Counted from the stretch's first letter, positions 41,986-51,779 are shown. The stretch is DNA of 64,000 nt from Streptomyces paradoxus (GCF_014202475.1 NZ_JACHGV010000011.1:62001-126000); one strand, 5' to 3'. Numbers and translations: made by a program. Notes: generated from the letters alone by a model not told the origin.

Positions 41986-42636
41986 TCAGGCGGCGGTCGC
42001 GACCGTGACGCCGATGGCGATGAACAGCCAGCCGGTGGTCAGCTCCCAGCGGTGGCGGATCTTCGGCCTGGCGAGCAGGGCCCGCAGTCGGGCGGCGACG
42101 ACGACGAGGGCGAACCAGTAGGCGACGCCGATGACGACGTCCAGCAGGCCCAGGAGGAAGATCTGCCGCGCCAGGGACCCGTCGCCGTCGGCGAACTGAG
42201 GGAGGACGCTGAGGAAGAACAGGGCGGCCTTGGGATTGAGCAGGTTGGTGAGGAACCCCTGGGTGAAGCCGGACCGGGAGCGTCGCCGGGCGGGCCCGCC
42301 CTCGTGCGGGGCGTGGGACGCGGCCTCGTGCGCGGTGCGCCTCTCCCGGGCGGCCCGGCGGGCGGCGAGAACGGCCCGCACACCCAGGTACACCAGGTAG
42401 GCCGCCCCCATCAGTTTGATCCCGTCGTACACCACGGGTGAGCGGGTGGCGATCGCCGAGAGGCCGGCAGCGGCGGCCAGCATGTGCACGCACAACCCGG
42501 TCTGGGCGCCCAGCGCAGCGGCTCTGCCTCGAGAGGGATCCTCGGCCGCCGATCTGACGACCACGAGGAAGTCGGGGCCCGGCACGAGGTACGCCATCAG
42601 CACCACCCCGAGGAAACCGACCAGGTCGACCGTCAT
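41986..42636 (-). CDS. LysE/RhtB-family exporter
   Basis: 216 aa from ATG 42636 (GGAGGG 5 bases upstream). Typical LysE start GFLGVVLMAYLVPGPDFLVV, then GAQTGLCVHMLAAAAGLSAI, GAAYLVYLGVRAVLAARRAA and GFTQGFLTNLLNPKAALFFL. About six hydrophobic segments. It is expected to export amino acids or related metabolites. This contrasts with the frameshifted relative at 40640-41010. Confidence 0.9.
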   Translation of the reverse strand: MTVDLVGFLGVVLMAYLVPGPDFLVVVRSAAEDPSRGRAAALGAQTGLCVHMLAAAAGLSAIATRSPVVYDGIKLMGAAYLVYLGVRAVLAARRAARERRTAHEAASHAPHEGGPARRRSRSGFTQGFLTNLLNPKAALFFLSVLPQFADGDGSLARQIFLLGLLDVVIGVAYWFALVVVAARLRALLARPKIRHRWELTTGWLFIAIGVTVATAA

Positions 42637-42875
42637 CCGCCCTCCACTCCCACGCTTGCGAAATCCCGCGCAGCCGACGCCCGTTGGCATCTTTGTGCGA
42701 AGGCCACCGAGCCGGCGGCACCGTCGGGTACCCCCTGTGGCCGCCTGGACAGCCCATTGTCCGAACGAGGGTGGAACCAGTGCCCGGCAGGGTGTGATCA
42801 GCGGCGTTGACCTCGCGTTCACGACACGAGCACAATCTGCTGGCCTGCGTCGTTCGCCGGCGAACAGGGGGAACC

Positions 42876-44270
42876 ATGGGCGACGAGTGTCCTGACCGCG
42901 AGACGATCGATGCCATCGCGCGCAACCCGGCGGCACCGGTCGACGTACTGACCCGGCTGCTGCACGAGGAGGCCGTCGCGGCCTGGGACACGCTGGCCTG
43001 GCGCGCGCTGCCGGACGAGGTGGTCGACGCGATCGTCGCGCACCCCGACCACAGGTTGCGGTCGGCGTTCGCCGCGAACCCCTCGGTGACGCCGGACCAA
43101 CGCGCCCGGCTCGTCGACGACCCCGACGCACGGGTACGCGAGGCTCTGGCCCACGGACCCGACTGGTTCCGCATCCCCGTGGAGCCCCTGCCCGTGTCCG
43201 TACAGGAGCGCCTGCTCGCCGACGGGGAAGCACGGGTCCGCCGGAGCACGGCCACCTGCCGGTACACGGCTCCGGACCTCGTGGCGCGTCTCGCCGGCCA
43301 CGAGGACGCGGAGCTCCGGAAGGCCGCCTGCCGCCAGTGGCGCCTGCTGCCGGGCGACGTCCAGAACCGTCTCCTCCACGACGCCGACGAGAACGTGCGC
43401 AAGGCGGCCATGCTGCAGGCCTGCCGCGACGACGCGGCGTACACCGACCTGCTGCTCGACGCGGACCTCGGTCTCTTCGACCGGCAGGAGGTGATCCGCC
43501 GCGGTGCCATGAGCACGGCGACCGCCGAACGGCTCGCCAGGAGCGGCGAAGAGGCGGACCGGCGCGAGCTGGCGGCCAACCTGGACGTGGCCGTCGACCT
43601 CGTCCGGACGCTGGCCGGCGACGACGCGCACAGCGTCCGGCTGGCCGTATCGGTACGGCCCGAGCTGACGGAGGCCGAACGGGCCGCCGTCGGCATCACC
43701 ATCAACCCGGACGACCGGCTGTCGCCCGTCGAGTGGGTGCTCCGCTGCGCCGACCCGGACCGGCTGCGCCACTGTGCCCGGTCGGCCCACGTCCTGCTGC
43801 GCCGCAGCGCCGCGTGCAGTCCGCACCTGCCCGCGGACGCCGTCGAACTGCTCTCCCACGACGACGACTACCCCGTGAGACTCCTGCTGTGCGAGAACCA
43901 GCCGACCGTCGACGGCGAGATCGTGCTGCAGACCTACCTGGACTGCAAGGTCATCACCAAGGGCGGTCTCCTCGGCCACCCCAACTTCCCCCGGGCGGGC
44001 GCCGGCCGGCGCTTCGCCGACGACCCGGACCCGGAGCGCAGATGGCTGGTGGGACTCGACACGCAGGCTCCCGCCGCCGTGGTGGTCCGGCTGCTCGCCG
44101 ACCCCGAGAAGCGCGTCCGGTGCATGGCCGCCGCGCACCCCGCCCTGCCCGTCGGCCTCGTCCTGGCGAGCTGCGAGAACCCGGAGCTCGCCTCCTGGGC
44201 CCTGAGCAACCCCGGCCTCCCGGCGGCAGTCATGCACGAGTACCTGGACGCCGTGGGCATCCCCCGCTGA
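42876..44270 (+). CDS. Leucine-rich variant/HEAT-like repeat protein
   Basis: 464 aa from ATG 42876 (AGGGGG upstream). It is made of about 24-residue helical repeats of the leucine-rich-variant type: VVDAIVAHPDHRLRSAFAAN, ARLVDDPDARVREALAHG, RLAGHEDAELRKAACRQW, RLLHDADENVRKAAMLQA and RLLADPEKRVRCMAAAHP. No enzyme motif, signal or membrane segment. Such solenoids serve as protein-binding scaffolds. Stand-alone gene, convergent with the M1 peptidase gene. Confidence 0.85.
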   Translation: MGDECPDRETIDAIARNPAAPVDVLTRLLHEEAVAAWDTLAWRALPDEVVDAIVAHPDHRLRSAFAANPSVTPDQRARLVDDPDARVREALAHGPDWFRIPVEPLPVSVQERLLADGEARVRRSTATCRYTAPDLVARLAGHEDAELRKAACRQWRLLPGDVQNRLLHDADENVRKAAMLQACRDDAAYTDLLLDADLGLFDRQEVIRRGAMSTATAERLARSGEEADRRELAANLDVAVDLVRTLAGDDAHSVRLAVSVRPELTEAERAAVGITINPDDRLSPVEWVLRCADPDRLRHCARSAHVLLRRSAACSPHLPADAVELLSHDDDYPVRLLLCENQPTVDGEIVLQTYLDCKVITKGGLLGHPNFPRAGAGRRFADDPDPERRWLVGLDTQAPAAVVVRLLADPEKRVRCMAAAHPALPVGLVLASCENPELASWALSNPGLPAAVMHEYLDAVGIPR

Positions 44271-44324
44271 CAGCGACGGCGCCGTGGCCTCAGGGAGGAC
44301 CGTGCCAGACGCGACAGGCGGGTC

Positions 44325-45758
44325 CTAGCCCGCCGCCCGCGTCCCCGCCCCGGGCAGCGGCGGGAGCGTCGTCCCGTGGATCCACTCCTGGAGCAGGTCG
44401 TCCACCGGCTCGGTGGCGAAACGGGCCACGTGCGAGGCGAAGGCGGCGGTCGTGACCGTGCCGCCGCGGTGCTGCTGTCCCCAGCCGCGCAGCATGCGGA
44501 AGAAGGCGATGTCGCCCAGCGCGCAGCGCACCGCGTGCAGCACGAGCCCGCCGCGTTCGTAGAGCCGGTCGTCGAACATCGACTTGCGACCCGGGTCCGA
44601 CAGGCGCAGATCCTGCGGCAGGGCCGCCAGCATCCGGTGGGCCGCGGCCGCGAGCTGCTGTGCCGTACGCCCGCCCGAGCGCTCCGACCACAGCCACTCC
44701 GCGTACTTCGCGAACCCCTCGTTGAGCCAGATGTGCCGCCAGTCGGCGATGGACACGCTGTTGCCGAACCACTGGTGCGCCAGCTCGTGCGCGACCAGCC
44801 GCTCCGAACCCCGCGCCCCGTCCACGTGGTTGGCGCCGAACAGCGACAGCGCCTGGGCCTCGACGGGCACGTCGAGCTCCTCCTCGGTCACCACGACCGC
44901 GTACTCGTCGAAGGGGTAGGGCCCGAACAGCTCCTGGAACACCTCCATCATCTGCGGCTGGCGTGCGAAGTCCCGCGAGAAGTCGCCCAGCAGCCGCGCG
45001 GGGATGTGCCCGTGCTGCGGGACTCCGCCCGGCCCCGGGTCGCCCAGCAGGACCGTCTGGTACTTGCCGATCGCGAGGCCGACCAGATAGCTGGACGTCG
45101 GTGCCGACTGCTCGTAGACCCAGGTGGTGGTGCTCGCCTTCGTCGTCCTGGTCAGCAGACGTCCGCCCGCCACCACCGCGTACGCGGACGGCGTGGTGAC
45201 CGAGAGCTGGTAGGACGCCTTGTCGGCGGGCCGGTCGTTGCACGGATACCAGGACGGCGCCCCGATCGGCTGGCTGGCGACCAGCGCCCCGTCCTCCAGC
45301 TCCTCCCAGCCGAGCCCGCCCCAGGGGCTGTCGACCGGCTCGGGGTTGCCCGACCAGTGCACCTCGACGGTGAAGGGCGCCCCGGCGCGGACCGGCTTGG
45401 CGGGACGGACCCGCAGCCTGCCGCCGCGGTGCGTGTAGTGCGGCTGCCGTCCGTCGACGCGCACCCGGCCGATCTTGTAGTCGGCCAGGTTCAGCACGAA
45501 CTCGGTGAGCGGCGCCCGTCCCGCTATGGCGTTGACGCGGGCCGTCCCGGACAGCCGGTTCGGGGCCGGGCGGTAGTCCAGCGCGAGTTCGTACCGGTGC
45601 ACCCGGTAGCGGGGGTCGCCGTGCTCCGGGAAGTACGGGTCCGCGCCCGCCGCCTGCTGGACTGCCACTGCCGTCTGATCTCCCTGCGCCGCGCTGCTGC
45701 CACTGCCTGCCGGTCCGTCGCCCTCCGGCTCCGAGTGGCCCGCGCTCAGGGGCGCCAT
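44325..45758 (-). CDS. M1-family zinc metallopeptidase paired with the Pls-type synthetase
   Basis: 477 aa. Gluzincin site: His324 and His328 in VAHELAHQWFGN and Glu347 in WLNEGFAKYAE. N-terminal beta-domain typical of M1 enzymes. The substrate N-terminus motif, usually GxMEN/GxLET, is changed to PVEAQALSLFG. The length (about 480) lacks the large C-terminal domain of PepN. No signal peptide. Its start lies within the last 13 bases of the synthetase gene, so they are co-translated. Peptidases of this class beside Pls-type synthetases are thought to degrade or trim the polyamino acid; that is from known systems. Confidence 0.9.
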   Translation of the reverse strand: MAPLSAGHSEPEGDGPAGSGSSAAQGDQTAVAVQQAAGADPYFPEHGDPRYRVHRYELALDYRPAPNRLSGTARVNAIAGRAPLTEFVLNLADYKIGRVRVDGRQPHYTHRGGRLRVRPAKPVRAGAPFTVEVHWSGNPEPVDSPWGGLGWEELEDGALVASQPIGAPSWYPCNDRPADKASYQLSVTTPSAYAVVAGGRLLTRTTKASTTTWVYEQSAPTSSYLVGLAIGKYQTVLLGDPGPGGVPQHGHIPARLLGDFSRDFARQPQMMEVFQELFGPYPFDEYAVVVTEEELDVPVEAQALSLFGANHVDGARGSERLVAHELAHQWFGNSVSIADWRHIWLNEGFAKYAEWLWSERSGGRTAQQLAAAAHRMLAALPQDLRLSDPGRKSMFDDRLYERGGLVLHAVRCALGDIAFFRMLRGWGQQHRGGTVTTAAFASHVARFATEPVDDLLQEWIHGTTLPPLPGAGTRAAG

Positions 45759-48700
45759 GCCTCGATCGGGTTGCCGAGCCAGCGGGTGTCGTCGGGGACG
45801 GACTCCGCGGCCATGACGAGCGACGCGGGACCCAGCGTCGCACGGGCCCCGATCGTGCTGCCGGGCAGGACGATCCCGCCAGGGCCCAGCGTCGCGCCCT
45901 CACGGAGGACCACAGTATCCGTCCGCAAGATCCGGTCGTGGAAGAGGTGCGTCTGAAGGACGCAGCCCCGGTTCACGGTGGCCGCGTCCTGGAGCGTCAC
46001 CAGATCGGTCTCGGGCAGCCAGTAGCTCTCCACCCAGACGCCCCTGCCGATACGTGCGCCCAGCCCTCGCAGCCACGCCGTCATCACCGGTGTGCCCGGC
46101 ACCGCGCCCGCCAGCCACGGCACGGCGAGCACCTCGACGAACGTGTCCGCGAGCTCGTTGCGCCACACGAAGGAGGACCACAGCGGGTGCTCCCCGCTGT
46201 GGTGCCGGCCCACGAGCGCCCACTTGGCGGCGATCGAGACGAGGGCCGCGCCGCCTCCCGCAGCGAGCAGCACGAGCCCCGACAGCAGCGGCGCCCAGGA
46301 CCCCAGGGCGCACAGCGCGGCTATCGTCAGCACCGCCAGACCCGCCGAGCAGAACACCGGCACGATGCGGCACAGCTCCACCAGACCGCGCGCCCACAGC
46401 AGCCGGGCCGGCGGTTCGTACGTACGGCTCTGGTCGCCGTCGGCGGCGGCGCGCGGCAGTTTGACCGGCGGCAGCCCCAGATAGGAGGTGCCCTTCTTGG
46501 CCTTCTTGGGCGTCGCCGACAGCACGCCGACCAGCCCGCCGTCCGGCACGCTGCGCCCCGGCGCGGTCATCCCCGAATTCCCGAGGAAGGCGCGCCGTCC
46601 GATCTCGGCCCGGCCGATCCGCATCCAGCCGCCGCCGAGCTCGTAGGGCGCGGTCAGGGTGTCGTCGGCCAGGAACGCGCCCTCACCGACCGTCGTCAGG
46701 CTGGGCAGTGCCAGCACCGTCGACACCTCGGCGCCGCGCCCGATCCGCATCCCGAGCAGCCGCAGCCACACGGGTGTCACCAGCCCGGCGTACAGCGGGA
46801 ACAGCGTCTCCCGCGAGCGGTCCATCAGCTGGGTGACCGTCCAGGCCTGCCATCCGACCCGGCTGTGCGTCGGGTGGGTCCCCTCGCGCAGCCCGAGGCT
46901 CAGCAGCCGTACGGCGATCAGCAGCAGCACGGCGTACGCCGCCCCGTAGGTGAGCGTCGCCGGGACGACGGCCAGGGCGGCGCCCGTGAGGACCGAGCCC
47001 GGCGTGACGAAGACCCGGGCCACGAGGAGCGCCGCCACACCGGCCAGCACCGGAAGGGCGGTCAGCGCGAGGCCGGTGAGTCCGTACAGCACGCTCCAGT
47101 GCGTGCCGCGCCGCGGCCTCTCCTTGGGCCAGTTGCGCTTGGCCTTGCCCAGTTTGACCGCGGGCGCGCCCGCCCACCGCTGACCGGTGGGAATCTGTCC
47201 CGTGACCGCGGAGCCGGGGGCCACCTCGGCCCGCTTGCCCACCCGGGCACCGGGGAGGAGCACACTGCGCGTGCCGACGACGGCGTGTGCGCCCACCTTG
47301 ACCGTGCCGATCTCCAGCCGGTCCCCGTCCAGCCAGTGGCCGGACAGGTCCACCTCCGACTCCACGGCCGCGCCCCGCCCCAGTTTGAGCATGCCGGTGA
47401 CCGGCGGCAGGGAGTGCAGGTCGACGTCCGGGCCGACCTTGGCGCCGAGGGCTCGCGCGTAGCGCTGCAGCCAGGAGCCGGTCAGCGATGTCGCGCCGCT
47501 GAACTCGGCCAGCCGCTCGGCGGTCCACAGCCGCAGATGCACGCCGCCCCCGCGTGCGTACCGGCCGGGCTTCACACCGCGCAGCAGAAGTCGCGCGCCG
47601 CCTGCGGCCAGGGCGAGCCGCCCCGGCGGGCTGAACAGGGCGACGGCTCCGGCCGCGAGGAGCCACCAGGGGGCCGTGGGCAGCCACGCGTAGGCGGGCA
47701 GGAGATTGCCGAGAACGGCCAGTGCCACGGTCCAGCGCAGGCCGAGGAGGGTGAACAACGGCACGAGGAGCAGCAGTTGGATGATCTGAGTACGTCTCGG
47801 CACCGGAGGGATCGTGCGCCGGGCCTCGTCGTCCCGCGCCGACTTCTCCAGCCGGCGGGCCAGCTTGCGCAGCACCGGCTGCTGGTAGATGTCGAGGACG
47901 GCCGCGCTCGGGTAGCGGGTACGCAGCCGGGTCGTGAGCTGGGCGGCGGACAGACTGCCGCCGCCGATCGCGAAGAAGTCGTCGGAGGCTGTGGTGACCT
48001 GGATGCCGAGCACTTCGGTCCACTGCTCGGCGAGCCAGGCCTCGGTGCCGTAGAGCCGCTCCGCCGGGCCGTCCGTCTCCAGGTCCTTCAGCGGCCAGGG
48101 CAGCGCGTTCCGGTCGACCTTGCCCGAGGTGCGGGTCGGCAGCTCTTCGACGGGTGCGAGCAACGGCACGAGCGCTGCGGGCAGTTCGGCGCGGAGCTTC
48201 GCGACCGCGAGGGCGTGGTCCCAGCCCTCCTGGGTGACGACGTACCCGACGAGGAGCTGATTGCCGCTGCGCGCGGTCCGTACGGCAGCCGCCGCGCCGG
48301 CGACCCCGGGCAGGCCCTGGAGCGCGGCGTCGACCTCGCCGAGCTCGATCCGCCGCCCGCCGAGTTTGATCTGCTCGTCGGCCCGCCCGAGGAAGACCAG
48401 CCCTTCGGGTTCCGCCTTGACGAGGTCGCCGCTGCGGTACGCCCGCTGCCACCCCAGGGACTCCAGGGGCGCGTACTTCTCCGCGTCCTTCTCGGCATCG
48501 AGGTAGCGGGCCAGGCCCACGCCGCCGATGACCAGCTGCCCGCTGCCGCCCATGGGGACGGGCTCGCCGGCCTCGTCGACGACGGCCAGTTCCCAGCCGT
48601 CCAGGGGCAGCCCGATCCGGATCGGCTCCTGACCGCTCATCAGCGAGGCGCAGGCCACCACGGTCGCCTCGGTGGGCCCGTACGTGTTCCAGACCTCGCG

Positions 48701-49612
48701 CCCCTCGGTCACCAGCCGTCCGGCCAGCTCGGGCGGGCAGGCCTCACCGCCGAAGATCAGCAGGCGTACGTCGTTGAGGGTCTCCGGCTCCCACAGGGCG
48801 GCGAGGGTGGGCACCGTCGACACGACGGTGATCTCCTGCTCGACCAGCCAGGGCCCGAGGTCGGCACCGCTCCTGACCTGCGATCGCGGCACCGGCACCA
48901 GACAGGCCCCGTAGCGCCACGCCAGCCACATCTCCTCGCAGGAGGCGTCGAACGCGACCGACAGCCCCGCCATGACCCGGTCCCCGGGCCCGATCGGTTC
49001 CTCGGCGAGGAACAGGGCGGCCTCGGCGTCCACGAACGCGGCGGCGCTGCGGTGCGAGACGGCCACGCCCTTGGGCTTCCCGGTGGAGCCGGACGTGAAG
49101 ATGATCCACGCGTCGTGCTCGATGCCGGGGCGTGCGGCGGGGGCCTCACCGGTCCCGTGCACGGTGATGTGGTGCCCGGCCCCGACGACGGCCCGTACGC
49201 CCGCCTCACCGAACACCAAGTCGGCCCGTTCGTCGGGGTCTTCGGCGTCGACGGGGACGTAGGCGGCTCCGGTCGCGAGCACGGCGAGGATCGCGATGTA
49301 GAGCTCGTTGGTGCCGGACGGGACCCGGACTCCCACCCGGTCCCCGAGCCCCACGCCCGCCGAGGCGAGCCGCCGCCGCAGCCGGTCCACCTCCACGGCC
49401 AGGGCGCGGTAGGTGAGAGCGCTCGTGCCGTCGTCCAGGGCGGGCTCGTCCGGATACGACCGCACGGACGCCTCGAACACGTCGACGAGCGTGCGCGGTG
49501 CCGCCGCCGGACGCCCCGAGAAGCGGGCCGCGTCCCCGAACTCCTGCCGGATCTCCGCGCCGAGCGTTTCGTCGAGCAGGCCGAGAGCGTCGCTCTCCTG
49601 TATGGCTGCCAT
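45746..49612 (-). CDS. Pls-type membrane-bound single-module non-ribosomal peptide synthetase
   Basis: 1288 aa from ATG 49612. Adenylation domain in residues 1-500: IIFTSGSTGKPKGVAVSH, NTYGPTEATVVA, YRSGDLV and LGRADEQIKLGGRR. Then a carrier domain with DDFFAIGGGSLSAAQL (phosphopantetheine Ser). The C-terminal half has about six membrane segments alternating with three left-handed beta-helix-like soluble domains (VVGTRSVLLPGARVGKRAEV). There is no condensation or thioesterase domain. This layout and length match epsilon-poly-lysine synthetase and relatives, which make homo-poly-amino acids. Which amino acid is used here cannot be fixed by eye. Confidence 0.92.
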   Translation of the reverse strand: MAAIQESDALGLLDETLGAEIRQEFGDAARFSGRPAAAPRTLVDVFEASVRSYPDEPALDDGTSALTYRALAVEVDRLRRRLASAGVGLGDRVGVRVPSGTNELYIAILAVLATGAAYVPVDAEDPDERADLVFGEAGVRAVVGAGHHITVHGTGEAPAARPGIEHDAWIIFTSGSTGKPKGVAVSHRSAAAFVDAEAALFLAEEPIGPGDRVMAGLSVAFDASCEEMWLAWRYGACLVPVPRSQVRSGADLGPWLVEQEITVVSTVPTLAALWEPETLNDVRLLIFGGEACPPELAGRLVTEGREVWNTYGPTEATVVACASLMSGQEPIRIGLPLDGWELAVVDEAGEPVPMGGSGQLVIGGVGLARYLDAEKDAEKYAPLESLGWQRAYRSGDLVKAEPEGLVFLGRADEQIKLGGRRIELGEVDAALQGLPGVAGAAAAVRTARSGNQLLVGYVVTQEGWDHALAVAKLRAELPAALVPLLAPVEELPTRTSGKVDRNALPWPLKDLETDGPAERLYGTEAWLAEQWTEVLGIQVTTASDDFFAIGGGSLSAAQLTTRLRTRYPSAAVLDIYQQPVLRKLARRLEKSARDDEARRTIPPVPRRTQIIQLLLLVPLFTLLGLRWTVALAVLGNLLPAYAWLPTAPWWLLAAGAVALFSPPGRLALAAGGARLLLRGVKPGRYARGGGVHLRLWTAERLAEFSGATSLTGSWLQRYARALGAKVGPDVDLHSLPPVTGMLKLGRGAAVESEVDLSGHWLDGDRLEIGTVKVGAHAVVGTRSVLLPGARVGKRAEVAPGSAVTGQIPTGQRWAGAPAVKLGKAKRNWPKERPRRGTHWSVLYGLTGLALTALPVLAGVAALLVARVFVTPGSVLTGAALAVVPATLTYGAAYAVLLLIAVRLLSLGLREGTHPTHSRVGWQAWTVTQLMDRSRETLFPLYAGLVTPVWLRLLGMRIGRGAEVSTVLALPSLTTVGEGAFLADDTLTAPYELGGGWMRIGRAEIGRRAFLGNSGMTAPGRSVPDGGLVGVLSATPKKAKKGTSYLGLPPVKLPRAAADGDQSRTYEPPARLLWARGLVELCRIVPVFCSAGLAVLTIAALCALGSWAPLLSGLVLLAAGGGAALVSIAAKWALVGRHHSGEHPLWSSFVWRNELADTFVEVLAVPWLAGAVPGTPVMTAWLRGLGARIGRGVWVESYWLPETDLVTLQDAATVNRGCVLQTHLFHDRILRTDTVVLREGATLGPGGIVLPGSTIGARATLGPASLVMAAESVPDDTRWLGNPIEAWRP

Positions 49613-49707
49613 CCGGTCCTCGCGTCTCGATCCCGGATGACTCCGGGGCGCTGGCGGGCCCGCAGGTGTGCCTGGGGTTGTCCGGCTCCAGCTCGGTAAC
49701 AAGCCGG

Positions 49708-49731
49708 AAATCTTAGTACGACGCTAGATTT
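49708..49731. promoter_or_regulatory. Inverted repeat upstream of the Pls-type gene (candidate operator)
   Basis: AAATCTTAG and CTAGATTT face each other across TACGACG in an AT-rich island about 96-119 bases upstream of the synthetase start. This fits a MarR/TetR-size operator over its promoter. No adjacent regulator gene is present. Confidence 0.4.
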
Positions 49732-49914
49732 GTGCGCTTCGGTATGCCACCGGGCACGGCCGTTCGGGGGTGGTCCGGAGCCGACCGCACCGACGCTGAC
49801 CTGGGGATCTTCGGGCGAACGAGACTTCCCCCACAGAGAAGTCGCGTCCGCCGGTCGTGACGGGTCGGAGCCTGCCAGGACCTGATGAAGGGTCAGCACG
49901 CATTTCAGCCCGGC

Positions 49915-50487
49915 TCAAGCCCGCTCACGCACCACACGGTGGCGGAGGTAGACGACCCGTGAGCTGAAGGTGCGGGTTTCGACGAGTTCGAGATCCACCC
50001 GGCGCTCATCCCGGGGGAAGAACGGAATGCCGCCGCCCACGAGCACCGGGTAGACCATGGCCCGGTACTCGTCGATCAGGCCCGAGGCGGCCGCCTCGGC
50101 GGCGAGCGTCGCGCCGCCGATCGCGATCTCGCCCTCCCCCGGCTCGGCACGCAACCGCTCGATTTCCTCCGCCACGCCGCCGGAAGCCAGGCGGGCATGG
50201 CCCTGCACCTCCGACAGCGTGGTGGAGAACACCACCTTCGGGAGCGGCTTCCAGAGCGCGGCCCATTCGAGCATCGCGTCGTCGAGCGATGGGTCCTGAT
50301 CGGCGGTCTCCCAGTACAGCATCGTCTCGTACAGCCGCCGCCCCAGCAGGTGGACGCCGACCTGCCGGATGTCGTCGATCCAGAAGCGGAAGACGTCGTC
50401 GCCGGGCACCGTCCAGTTGAAGTCGCCGTCCGGCCCGACGATGTATCCGTCGAGTGAGACGCCCATCGAATAGGTCACGCTGCGCAT
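49915..50487 (-). CDS. Dihydrofolate-reductase-fold (RibD C-terminal) family protein
   Basis: 190 aa. Start RSVTYSMGVSLDGYIVGPDG, then GRRLYETMLYW, VVFSTTLSEVQGHARL, GGATLAAEAAASGLIDEYR and PVLVGGGIPFFP are standard for this NADPH-binding group. These proteins reduce unknown substrates and are not genuine folate enzymes. Stand-alone; region 49613-49914 upstream of its stop carries the Pls promoter. Confidence 0.88.
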   Translation of the reverse strand: MRSVTYSMGVSLDGYIVGPDGDFNWTVPGDDVFRFWIDDIRQVGVHLLGRRLYETMLYWETADQDPSLDDAMLEWAALWKPLPKVVFSTTLSEVQGHARLASGGVAEEIERLRAEPGEGEIAIGGATLAAEAAASGLIDEYRAMVYPVLVGGGIPFFPRDERRVDLELVETRTFSSRVVYLRHRVVRERA

Positions 50488-50601
50488 CGGAAGACCTCCT
50501 CGATAGCGGGTCCGACCACCGGGGGCGCACTCCGCTCACGACGCCCATTTCACCATCGGCCATCGCGGTGTGCCCCACCTGACGCGGCATCGGGCCGGGC
50601 G

Positions 50602-51408
50602 CTAGTGGGTGCGAATGATGGGCGGGAGGTCCGCGGAGGCCGAGGGGTGGGCCTGGGCGGCTTGCAGGAACCTTGCGGCGCCGCGGACGGCCGCGGTGTG
50701 CGGGGTCGGGACGATGCGCGGCGGTGCCTTCAGGCGAGCGGTGAGGGGGTGGGTGATCTCGGGGCGCAGGGCTCCCCCGCCGGCCACCAGGATGCCGCGC
50801 CGCAGGGCGCCGGCGGTGAGCGAGGTGCGGTCGTGGCGGCGGATCGCCGTCAGCATCGCGACCACCGCTTCGACGATCTGCCCGGGCGTGGTCGCCTCAT
50901 CGAGGTCTCCGGTGCCCAGAGCCGTGCGGTGCGCGTCGGTGACGGCGCCGTCGCACAGCAGCACCACCTCGGTGAGGTGGGCGCCGATGTCCACCACGAC
51001 CAGCGGCCGGGACATGTCCGCGTCCGCGGCCAGGGCGATGCACCGGGCGCTGGGGACGGTCAGGACGCTGCGCGGCCGCAGCACCTCCACCGCGGCACGG
51101 GCCCGGGCCCGGTAGGCGACGCCGTCCAGAACGGGAGTGGCCACGATGACCAAGGGACGGGCGAACCGGGGCAGCCGGTCGCCGAGCAGGCGCTGGAGCA
51201 TCCGGGAACACCCCGGGGTGTCGACGATGGTGCCGCGCTGGACGGGGTGGACCGCGCCGGCGCCGGGAAAGGTGACCGTGGGCACGTCGACGACCGTGCC
51301 CTTGCCGGCGATCCAGGCACGGGTGCGGGCGCTGCCCATGTCCAGGGCGATGCCGCAGCAGCGCCGGCACAGGGGCCACGGCCGGTGCCGGGCCGCGTCG
51401 CCGGTCAC
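50602..51408 (-). CDS. Short MreB-like actin-family protein
   Basis: 268 aa from GTG 51408 (AAGGAGG 7 bases upstream; GTGA overlap with the TraR gene). Actin-fold nucleotide motifs are present in order: phosphate-1 GIALDMGSARTRAWIAG, phosphate-2 VVVDIGAHLTEVVLL and adenosine motif ILVAGGGALRPEI. MreB is normally about 340 residues; the shortfall is mainly in subdomain IIB between phosphate-2 and adenosine motifs. A CxxC (CRRCC) lies at the N-terminus. Probably an accessory, non-rod MreB homologue; function unknown. Confidence 0.78.
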   Translation of the reverse strand: MTGDAARHRPWPLCRRCCGIALDMGSARTRAWIAGKGTVVDVPTVTFPGAGAVHPVQRGTIVDTPGCSRMLQRLLGDRLPRFARPLVIVATPVLDGVAYRARARAAVEVLRPRSVLTVPSARCIALAADADMSRPLVVVDIGAHLTEVVLLCDGAVTDAHRTALGTGDLDEATTPGQIVEAVVAMLTAIRRHDRTSLTAGALRRGILVAGGGALRPEITHPLTARLKAPPRIVPTPHTAAVRGAARFLQAAQAHPSASADLPPIIRTH

Positions 51409-51779
51409 GGCTGTGCCTCCTTGACCTGCTGGCAGCGGGCGCAGTAGCGGGCCTGCGGCACGATCATGAGCCGCTCCCGTTCGACCGGTCGCCGGCACAG
51501 GTGGCAGGCGCCGTACGAGCCCTCGTTCATGCGGGTGAGGGCCGCTTCGACATCGGCGAGGACCATGCGGGCGGAGGCGGCGAGTTTGACGCGGACCTCG
51601 ATCTGCGCGGCGGCCCGCTGGCGGAGCCGGTCCTCGGCCCGGGAGGTGACCGGTCCGCCGAGCAGGCGCAGTTGCTCCTGGCGGAAGAGGCGCTGTTCGT
51701 GGAGGTTCTCGCGCAGCGCGGCGAGGTCCTCGGGCGACAGGTCCTTGATGCTCTCTTCGACGGTCTGGTGGTTCACCAC
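51405..51779 (-). CDS. TraR/DksA-type zinc-finger protein (first)
   Basis: 124 aa from GTG 51779 (second GTG 51776 possible; AAAGGGG upstream). N-terminal coiled-coil helices (SPEDLAALRENLHEQRLFRQ, LRQRAAAQIEVRVKLAASAR) lead to a C4 zinc finger with CHLC near residue 94 and CARC near residue 115. DksA-like proteins insert a coiled coil into the RNA polymerase secondary channel. It is translationally coupled to the MreB-like gene. Confidence 0.88.
   Translation of the reverse strand: MVNHQTVEESIKDLSPEDLAALRENLHEQRLFRQEQLRLLGGPVTSRAEDRLRQRAAAQIEVRVKLAASARMVLADVEAALTRMNEGSYGACHLCRRPVERERLMIVPQARYCARCQQVKEAQP

Noticed and set aside
45938..49699. 1253-codon rightward open frame opposite the Pls-type gene
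   Set aside because: It is the antisense shadow of a clearly recognisable synthetase. Its composition is Arg/Gly/Pro/Gln-rich noise with no ribosome site.
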